This document shows, piece by piece, positions 5,604 to 10,485 of a stretch of 10,485 bases of DNA. This stretch comes from a bacterium (lineage in GTDB: Bacteria; Bacteroidota; Bacteroidia; Cytophagales; Thermonemataceae). The position numbers and the translations under genes are program-made. The stretch lies in contig JANYGM010000231.1 in assembly GCA_025362415.1 (NCBI GenBank), positions 1 through 10,485 of the forward strand. The letters run 5' to 3'. Position 1 is the stretch's first letter, and each line of letters opens with the position of its first letter. The notes below the pieces were generated by a model. It was not told where the DNA came from. It saw only the letters and a program-made list of their open reading frames with translations, and made no database searches.

Positions 5604-6716
5604 ATGAAAGTCGCACTTATTACAGGAATTACAGGGCAAGATGGAGCTTATTTGGCACAATTGCTTTTAGATAAAGGTTATATGGTTCACGGCGTAAAAC
5701 GCCGTTCCTCACTTCTTAATACAGACCGTATTGATGGAATTTATCAAGACCCACACGAGAAAAATGTTCGCTTTAAATTGCATTATGGTGACCTTTCAGA
5801 CTCTACCAACATTATTCGTATCATACAAGAATGTCAGCCAGACGAAATTTATAACTTAGGCGCAATGTCTCACGTAAAAGTTAGTTTTGATACACCAGAA
5901 TATACCGCCAACGTGGACGGAATAGGCACTTTGCGTATTTTGGAAGCAGTACGCCTACTCGGAATGTCTGAAAAAACCCGCATTTATCAAGCCTCAACAT
6001 CAGAACTTTACGGACTTGTACAAGAAGTTCCACAATCTGAAAAAACGCCATTTTACCCACGTTCTCCGTATGCAGTAGCTAAAATGTACGGTTTTTGGAT
6101 TACTGTAAACTACCGTGAAGCCTATAATATGTATGCCGTTAATGGGATTTTATTCAACCACGAAAGTCCTTTGCGTGGTGAAACTTTCGTAACACGCAAA
6201 ATCACTCGTGCTGTGGCTAGAATTGCACTTGGTTTGCAGGATAAAGTGTATTTGGGGAATCTTGATGCACAAAGAGATTGGGGACACGCAAAAGATTATT
6301 GTGAGGCAATGTGGCTTATTTTGCAACAAGATAAACCTGAAGATTACGTAATAGCAACAGGCGTAACAACACATGTGCGTGAGTTTGTGCGTATGGCATT
6401 TGCAGAAATTGGGGCAGAGGTTACGTTTAGTGGGGAAGGAATTGACGAAATAGGCGTGATTAGCAAAGTAAATAATCCTGATTTTAAACTCCAAGTAGGG
6501 CAAGAAGTTGTAGCTATTGATAAACGCTATTTCCGCCCAACAGAAGTAGAATTACTTATTGGCGACCCAACAAAAGCAAATAAACAACTTGGCTGGATTC
6601 CTAAATATACCCTTCCAATGCTTGTAAAAGAAATGGTTGCAGCTGATTTGGTGCTTTTTAGGCGTGATGAATACCTGCAAGCAGGTGGTTACAAAACATT
6701 TAATTATCACGAGTAA
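5604..6716 (+). CDS. gmd: GDP-mannose 4,6-dehydratase
   Basis: The enzyme converts GDP-D-mannose to GDP-4-keto-6-deoxy-D-mannose, the first committed step to GDP-L-fucose, GDP-rhamnose and related deoxysugars for surface polysaccharide. The 370-residue protein is a full-length extended short-chain dehydrogenase. The NADP-binding GxxGxxG is at GITGQDG (8-14), followed by the family-typical GVKRRSS (30-36). The catalytic residues T132, E134, Y156 and K160 lie in STSELYG and SPYAVAK and have the same numbering as in the E. coli enzyme. NHESPLRGETFVTRKI (185-200) and GNLDAQRDWGHAKDY (218-232) are further signatures. ATG 5604 is preceded by an A-rich stretch and heptamer array F. It stands alone on the plus strand; no fcl/wcaG partner is in the window, so the final sugar cannot be told. 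Confidence 0.97.
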   Translation: MKVALITGITGQDGAYLAQLLLDKGYMVHGVKRRSSLLNTDRIDGIYQDPHEKNVRFKLHYGDLSDSTNIIRIIQECQPDEIYNLGAMSHVKVSFDTPEYTANVDGIGTLRILEAVRLLGMSEKTRIYQASTSELYGLVQEVPQSEKTPFYPRSPYAVAKMYGFWITVNYREAYNMYAVNGILFNHESPLRGETFVTRKITRAVARIALGLQDKVYLGNLDAQRDWGHAKDYCEAMWLILQQDKPEDYVIATGVTTHVREFVRMAFAEIGAEVTFSGEGIDEIGVISKVNNPDFKLQVGQEVVAIDKRYFRPTEVELLIGDPTKANKQLGWIPKYTLPMLVKEMVAADLVLFRRDEYLQAGGYKTFNYHE

Positions 6717-6717
6717 A

Positions 6718-6791
6718 AATCAATTACGAATTAACAATTACAAATTACGTTATATTTACCGTAATTTGTAATTGTTAATTCGTAATTGATT
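6718..6791. repeat. Heptamer array G: perfect 32-bp hairpin between convergent genes
   Basis: Bases 6718-6749 are the exact reverse complement of 6760-6791, with a 10-nt loop (6750-6759). Both arms are built of heptamers, with AATT at 6722, 6729, 6736, 6743 and at 6763, 6770, 6777, 6784. The structure begins one base after the gmd stop codon and overlaps the first two plus-strand bases of the LptF/G stop codon (6790-6792). It fills the whole convergent gap and probably serves as a bidirectional terminator or RNA 3'-end stabiliser, although neither side has a clean T-run. Confidence 0.93.
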
Positions 6792-8547
6792 AAGTTTTCT
6801 TTTGAAAAGATGATTTTATTTTCCTAAAAATCTGCACATAAACATCTTTGTCAAACACACGAGAATCATTACGAGCTTGATTTAGTAAGAAAAGTCCAAT
6901 AACAAGAAGTATTGCATCAGCCATCCACATTCCTATCCAAATAGGGGTAACCCCTTCTTTGCTCCACTTCTCCCCTGTCATTGTAAAAACATAGTATAAA
7001 ATAAAAAAGAAGACAGAAATAAGTGTAGGAACTCCCAGACCACCTTTTTTGATAATAGCACCCAAAGGCGCACCAATCAAAAACATCAAAAAACACGCTA
7101 AAGCAACAGAATATTTGCGGTGAATTTCTATATCAATCAAAGAAATTTCTTTTTGCGCTTCCATCAAACTTGCCTTTTTAGGCTGAAAAAAATTTCTTAT
7201 ATCACTTGCTTTTTGATTAGCAGCACTAATAATTTCCATTGTATGGACACTATCAAAAGGCACTTTCCAAAGAGAATCAGCAAGTTTTGTTACTTTTATT
7301 TTAGAAATATCAGGAGAAATGAGTATTTGTCCTTTAGAAGTAGTTGGCGTATATTTTTGAGAACTATCTTGTTTTAGTTCACTTTTTTGTTGAGTATTTT
7401 TTTGATTATTTATGCTTACAATGTCCTGTGGAGTATTTTTTGAATGATATTTATCCAAGTTATTTGTATCTTTTGTAGCATTTTTTATAGTGTCTTTCTT
7501 GATATTTTCTTTGTTGATATTTTCTTTTTTGCTACTATCTTTTCTAATCATATTTTTAAAAAAACTGCTTGACACTTCTTTTGATGTATCTTTTTTTTCA
7601 GTTTTTTTCGTGTTAGGAAGCTGCTCATAGGGAATATAAGGAAGGTTTTTCTTTTCTGCATTGAAATATGTATGAAAAAAAGACACATCTCTTACATACA
7701 TTTTTGTTTGTATATCATATCTCTTTATCATAGAATCCACGTCTTCGTGCAATTCCTGATTATTTTTCATCATTCTATGATACATAAAAGCATTTTCTCC
7801 TATATCTTTTGTATCAAAAGAAGACATATCAAAACGCATTTTAGCCCGCTTAAACTCGTGTCTGGTGAGTTGTGCGGGCTTATCTGTGCCTTTTCCGTCT
7901 GTATAAATATTGCCCCTATGCAAATCCATTACCAAAAAATTGCCATCATCTGTAGTGTACATCAGCCCAGAATCTGCCAAAATCACTTCTTTGTTGCCTA
8001 CGTGTTCTGCGTGATTGTAGATAGTCATTCCTTTGAGGGTTTTTCCATCAGGAAATTTTTTATCTACCTTAATGCTATAACCAGGCATTCCTGTATAAAA
8101 AGAGCCTTCTTTGAGATTTAAGGCTGCTTTTGTAGTTCTGATATTATAAAGTGTGCTAAAAGCCTTCAAATTGGCAAACGGCACAACTCTATCACTAAAC
8201 CAATACGTAAAAACAGACAAAAATGCAGCAAGCACACCCAAGGGCAAAAGTACACGTATCAAAGAAACACCTGCACTTTTTATGGCAGTAAGTTCAAAAT
8301 GCTCACCCAAATTCCCAAAAGTAATAAGGCACGAAAGTAGCACAGCAAGCGGCAAAGCCATTGGCGTAAGCGTGAGAGAGAAAAACCCAATCATCTTTAA
8401 AAACACAAAAAGCCCTACATCTTTACCAATAAAATCTTCTACATAGCTCAACATAAACTGCAAAAGCAACAAAAAGACAACCACAAAATAAGTCAAAATA
8501 AGCGGACCTACAAGTGCTTTTAGGATAAGTACATCAATTTTTTTCAT
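6790..8547 (-). CDS. LptF/LptG family lipopolysaccharide export permease
   Basis: Inner-membrane permease of the LptB2FG ABC transporter, which extracts lipopolysaccharide and passes it to the periplasmic bridge. The protein has 585 residues. Three N-terminal helices (about 11-35, 48-75 and 98-117) come before a long periplasmic region, and three C-terminal helices follow (about 478-498, 504-523 and 537-555). Family-typical stretches are LTPMALPLAVLLSCLITFGNL (60-80), the coupling-helix region EHFELTAIKSAGVSL (82-96) and the C-terminal EIHRKYSVALACFLMFLIGAPLGAIIKKGGLG. It is much longer than the E. coli proteins (about 360). Part of the excess is a K/N/S/T/Q-rich low-complexity stretch at about 312-404 within the periplasmic domain. 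LptF and LptG cannot be told apart here, and no lptB is in the window. It lies 74 bp downstream of the acidic-tailed gene. Confidence 0.9.
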   Translation of the reverse strand: MKKIDVLILKALVGPLILTYFVVVFLLLLQFMLSYVEDFIGKDVGLFVFLKMIGFFSLTLTPMALPLAVLLSCLITFGNLGEHFELTAIKSAGVSLIRVLLPLGVLAAFLSVFTYWFSDRVVPFANLKAFSTLYNIRTTKAALNLKEGSFYTGMPGYSIKVDKKFPDGKTLKGMTIYNHAEHVGNKEVILADSGLMYTTDDGNFLVMDLHRGNIYTDGKGTDKPAQLTRHEFKRAKMRFDMSSFDTKDIGENAFMYHRMMKNNQELHEDVDSMIKRYDIQTKMYVRDVSFFHTYFNAEKKNLPYIPYEQLPNTKKTEKKDTSKEVSSSFFKNMIRKDSSKKENINKENIKKDTIKNATKDTNNLDKYHSKNTPQDIVSINNQKNTQQKSELKQDSSQKYTPTTSKGQILISPDISKIKVTKLADSLWKVPFDSVHTMEIISAANQKASDIRNFFQPKKASLMEAQKEISLIDIEIHRKYSVALACFLMFLIGAPLGAIIKKGGLGVPTLISVFFFILYYVFTMTGEKWSKEGVTPIWIGMWMADAILLVIGLFLLNQARNDSRVFDKDVYVQIFRKIKSSFQKKT

Positions 8548-8621
8548 AAGTTTTCTATGGCAAAAATGTTGCCAGAAATTATTTTTACTCTAAACAAGGG
8601 ATTTTAAACAAAAAGATTAAG

Positions 8622-9317
8622 TTATTTTTTATCTTCCACGACTTCCACATCATCAAAATCCTCGTCATCATCATCTTGATCAAAATATTCATTGAAATCA
8701 CTATCAAGAAACTCAAAACCATCATCTTTACCAAGCATCATTACGTATTCATAATTTCCTTCACCTACATTTTTGTTGAGTGTTGCTAAAACACTTTTAA
8801 CATTATCATAAGGACCTTGTATAAACATTGGTTTGCCATTTTGCCCAAACTCAATGTTATCAATATCTTCTGTTATGAGGTCTTCATCTATAATATATTT
8901 GGTGATTGCAAAGTCTTTTTCAGGTCTAAAACCTAATTGTTCTGCATAATCAAGTCCACCAAAAATAAGGTTAGCAGCCATTGAAGGTTCTATTTCAAAA
9001 AAATCTCTGCGTTCTTGTTCTTGTACCATTTCCACAAATTCGTTAAATTCGTCTGTGGTCATAGCAAATTTAAAAACGGTATTTTTTATGCCTAAACAGT
9101 ACAAATCCATCAAATACATACCCACAATGAGTTTCCCACTTGGCATTATTCTGCTGACAATGACCGTATCCAGTCCAGAGTTGCTTTCATTATGGTATTC
9201 GTCATACGTAGAATAGCAAATGCCATAAGGCAAATCTTTGGTTTTTGTCTTAATATAGACCGTAGGAGAGAGTATGACTGATTTTTGCTTTTGTTTTGCT
9301 TGATGTTTTGATTTCAT
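8622..9317 (-). CDS. Uncharacterised conserved protein with acidic C-terminal tail
   Basis: I do not recognise a named family. The 231-residue protein begins with a short basic segment (MKSKHQAKQKQK) and has no signal peptide or membrane helix, so it is probably cytosolic. A central part looks like a compact alpha/beta domain, with TVIVSRIMPSGKLIVGMYLMDLYCLGIKNT (51-80) and then AANLIFGGLDYAEQLGFRPEKDFAITKYI (114-142). I have the impression of similar sequences annotated as hypothetical in other Bacteroidota. The last 25 or so residues are strongly acidic (DQDDDDEDFDDVEVVEDKK), common in proteins that interact with nucleic acid or basic partners, but no function follows from that. It lies between the ChaN-family gene and LptF/G on the same strand, so co-transcription is possible. 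ATG 9317 directly adjoins array H. Confidence 0.8.
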   Translation of the reverse strand: MKSKHQAKQKQKSVILSPTVYIKTKTKDLPYGICYSTYDEYHNESNSGLDTVIVSRIMPSGKLIVGMYLMDLYCLGIKNTVFKFAMTTDEFNEFVEMVQEQERRDFFEIEPSMAANLIFGGLDYAEQLGFRPEKDFAITKYIIDEDLITEDIDNIEFGQNGKPMFIQGPYDNVKSVLATLNKNVGEGNYEYVMMLGKDDGFEFLDSDFNEYFDQDDDDEDFDDVEVVEDKK

Positions 9318-9318
9318 A

Positions 9319-9357
9319 AATTTTGAATTAGGAATTTTGGATTAGGAATTTTGAATT
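9319..9357. repeat. Heptamer array H (GAATTAGGAATTTT), upstream of the acidic-tailed gene
   Basis: AATT occurs at 9319, 9326, 9333, 9347 and 9354; the 9340 position is GATT, so the 7-bp step is unbroken. Two 14-bp units, GAATTAGGAATTTT and GGATTAGGAATTTT, lie at 9325-9352. The array directly adjoins the ATG at 9317. Confidence 0.82.
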
Positions 9358-9377
9358 TTCGTTATAAAACTGTATTT

Positions 9378-9412
9378 CAACTCACAATTCACAACTGAAA
9401 ACTCACAACTAA
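9378..9412. repeat. Heptamer array I (CAACTCA) across the ChaN-family stop codon
   Basis: CAACTCA, CAATTCA, CAACTGA, AAACTCA and CAACTAA run at 9378-9412. Here the core is mostly AACT rather than AATT, but the 7-bp step holds (9379, 9386, 9393, 9400, 9407). The last unit contains the stop codon of the ChaN-family gene (9409-9411). Confidence 0.75.
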
Positions 9413-10323
9413 TAAGTTTTTGTCATACTTTCAGGAGTAATAAGAATAAAGTTGCCTTTATCTTTGTTTTTATCTTCTATTTTCTGCATTTGCGCTTGTT
9501 CTGTTGATGAAATAGTGAGGATTTTGAGGTTTGGGTTTGCTTTTAAAAGATACCACATAATGCCCTGAAAATCATCAGAATGATAGCTACCGTTATAATG
9601 CAAGAAAGTTTTTGCTGCTTTTTTATCTGAATTTTTATCTTTTGTAAGATTTTTATTGATAAAATATGCCATTGTCGCATCTTTTATAGCTTGTGCGTAG
9701 ATAAAAGTTTCACCTTTTGCATTACCTCCACCCATCATTTGTAGCATATTCGCATAACCAGAAAGTGTTAAATCTACTGTAATTGGCAAAGGTGCAATAT
9801 AATTTTTAGCTTCATTTTCCAGTTTGTCAAGTGCTTTTAAACCGTCTTTTGACACCATTGCGGCATAACGGCGTGGAATATTAGTAGCAACAAAACTTAA
9901 TTTATTTTCTTTGGCAAACTCTACCAGCGGTTTGTAGTCTGTGGTATAGTTGTCCCAAAGTTTACATTCTTTCAAAAAGTTGCTTTCTTTGATATAATTT
10001 TTAGTAAATTCATTAATAACTAACTGATTATCAGCTTCAAACATTTCTGCGCCCAAAATCAAATTTTCTTTTTTGGTTTGGTGCAAATCTTTGGTAAGTT
10101 CTAGCTGCAACCAATGGCAAATAGGGTTGTTGTGAAGTTCTCCAAACAGAATAATATCTGCTTTTTGCGCTTCTTGGAGTAGTTTTTCGTAAGAAGAAGT
10201 TTTGCCACCTTTTTCAAAGATAAGATAAGCCGCTTTTTGTGCAAAAACTTGGTTAGAAGCCATTGCAAAGACTATTTGCAAAATAAACGAGAAAGCAAAA
10301 ATATTTTTTTTCATTTGTTTCAT
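9409..10323 (-). CDS. ChaN-family (DUF399) exported protein, possibly haem-binding
   Basis: From ATG 10323 the protein has 304 residues. An N-terminal signal peptide (about 1-28, KKNIFAFSFILQIVFAMASNQVFA) is followed by the ChaN-like domain: ADIILFGELHNNPICHWLQ (55-73), GAEMFEADNQ (91-100), LWDNYTTDYKPLVEFAKE (122-139), ATNIPRRYAAMVSKDGLKAL (146-165) and LHYNGSYHSDDFQGIMWYL (241-259). The Campylobacter relative ChaN is a haem-binding lipoprotein linked to iron uptake; that role is by analogy only. No lipobox cysteine is seen at the cleavage region (VFAQKA), so it may be periplasmic rather than lipid-anchored. A longer in-frame ATG at 10446 exists, but the extra 41 residues are translated from the palindromic repeats and would precede the signal peptide, so I reject it. 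ATG 10314 is an equally possible start. Confidence 0.88.
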   Translation of the reverse strand: MKQMKKNIFAFSFILQIVFAMASNQVFAQKAAYLIFEKGGKTSSYEKLLQEAQKADIILFGELHNNPICHWLQLELTKDLHQTKKENLILGAEMFEADNQLVINEFTKNYIKESNFLKECKLWDNYTTDYKPLVEFAKENKLSFVATNIPRRYAAMVSKDGLKALDKLENEAKNYIAPLPITVDLTLSGYANMLQMMGGGNAKGETFIYAQAIKDATMAYFINKNLTKDKNSDKKAAKTFLHYNGSYHSDDFQGIMWYLLKANPNLKILTISSTEQAQMQKIEDKNKDKGNFILITPESMTKTY

Positions 10324-10347
10324 TTTTAAAAGTGTATTTGTATTACT

Positions 10348-10358
10348 CCCCTTCGGGG
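10348..10358. repeat. GC-rich palindrome CCCC-TTC-GGGG
   Basis: A short 4-bp stem with a 3-nt loop, continued by CC, stands out as G+C-rich in AT-rich surroundings. It lies in the leader region of the ChaN-family gene and is probably part of a dispersed intergenic repeat that also includes the palindrome at 10403-10423. Confidence 0.5.
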
Positions 10359-10402
10359 CCTTATCTTGTAGGGGTTTTGAAGAATATTTGTATTTAATGT
10401 AG

Positions 10403-10423
10403 GGGCAACCCTTGCGGTTGCCC
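10403..10423. repeat. GC-rich palindrome GGGCAACC-CTTGC-GGTTGCCC
   Basis: An 8-bp perfect stem (10403-10410 with 10416-10423) encloses a 5-nt loop. It lies about 80 bp upstream of the ChaN-family start. Its composition contrasts with its neighbours, and similar GGGCAACC palindromes are, as far as I recall, dispersed in other bacterial genomes. Confidence 0.6.
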
Positions 10424-10472
10424 AAAATGCGAAAGCAACACGACAATCAGAACGCAAAATCATCTACAAAAA

Positions 10473-10480
10473 CAAATTTA
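10473..10480 (-). promoter_or_regulatory. Weak candidate -7 element for the ChaN-family gene
   Basis: The minus strand reads TAAATTTG, matching TAnnTTTG. It is about 150 bp from the start codon, with both palindromes in between, and any -33 element would lie outside the window. Confidence 0.2.
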
Positions 10481-10485
10481 AAGCC

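Noticed and set aside
6150..6503. 117-residue minus-strand ORF inside gmd
   Set aside because: Antisense shadow of a full-length, fully conserved gmd; it has no recognisable domain.
7672..8121. 149-residue plus-strand ORF inside LptF/G
   Set aside because: Antisense to the periplasmic domain of a clear LptF/G protein; rich in H, I, F and C, with no family signature.

Overview
The window looks like ordinary chromosome from an A+T-rich member of the Bacteroidota, most likely order Cytophagales. This rests on: a ChaN-family protein, RNase Y, a ZapA with a small coiled-coil neighbour and a Bacteroidota-style YebC (start MGRAFEFRKE); A-rich leaders in place of Shine-Dalgarno sequences before most starts; and several TAnnTTTG elements, the -7 consensus of this phylum. 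No phage, transposase, CRISPR, tRNA or rRNA is visible. Genus assignment is not possible from sequence alone.

Layout. On the plus strand, the last codons of a possible upstream gene (1-49) are followed by hpt (119-652). A convergent gap (653-895) holds a 128-bp inverted-repeat-bounded element and a strong hairpin terminator. A minus-strand cluster then reads, in transcription order, yebC (4284-3577), a 98-residue coiled-coil gene (3418-3122), zapA (2945-2655) and rny (2515-896). A 312-bp gap separates yebC from a Wzz-like two-membrane-segment protein (5412-4597, minus). That gene is divergent from gmd (5604-6716, plus), and the intergenic region has facing TAnnTTTG elements inside an inverted repeat. 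gmd converges on a second minus-strand group: a ChaN-family exported protein (10323-9409), an uncharacterised acidic-tailed protein (9317-8622) and an LptF/LptG permease (8547-6790). The last 160 bases hold two GC-rich palindromes.

Functional themes are purine salvage (hpt), RNA turnover and translation or gene regulation (rny, yebC), cell division (zapA with its coiled-coil neighbour) and cell-surface carbohydrate and lipopolysaccharide (gmd, Wzz-like protein, LptF/G).

The most unusual feature lies between the genes. Six of the gene-to-gene gaps carry AT-rich arrays in which AATT (or AACT) recurs exactly every 7 bp. The heptamer differs from gap to gap but is homogeneous within one. Each array abuts a start or stop codon within about 12 bp, and three gaps have an array at each end. 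One array forms a perfect 32-bp hairpin that overlaps the lptF/G stop codon. The arrays resemble the short tandemly repeated heptamers known from cyanobacteria, but their role here is unknown.
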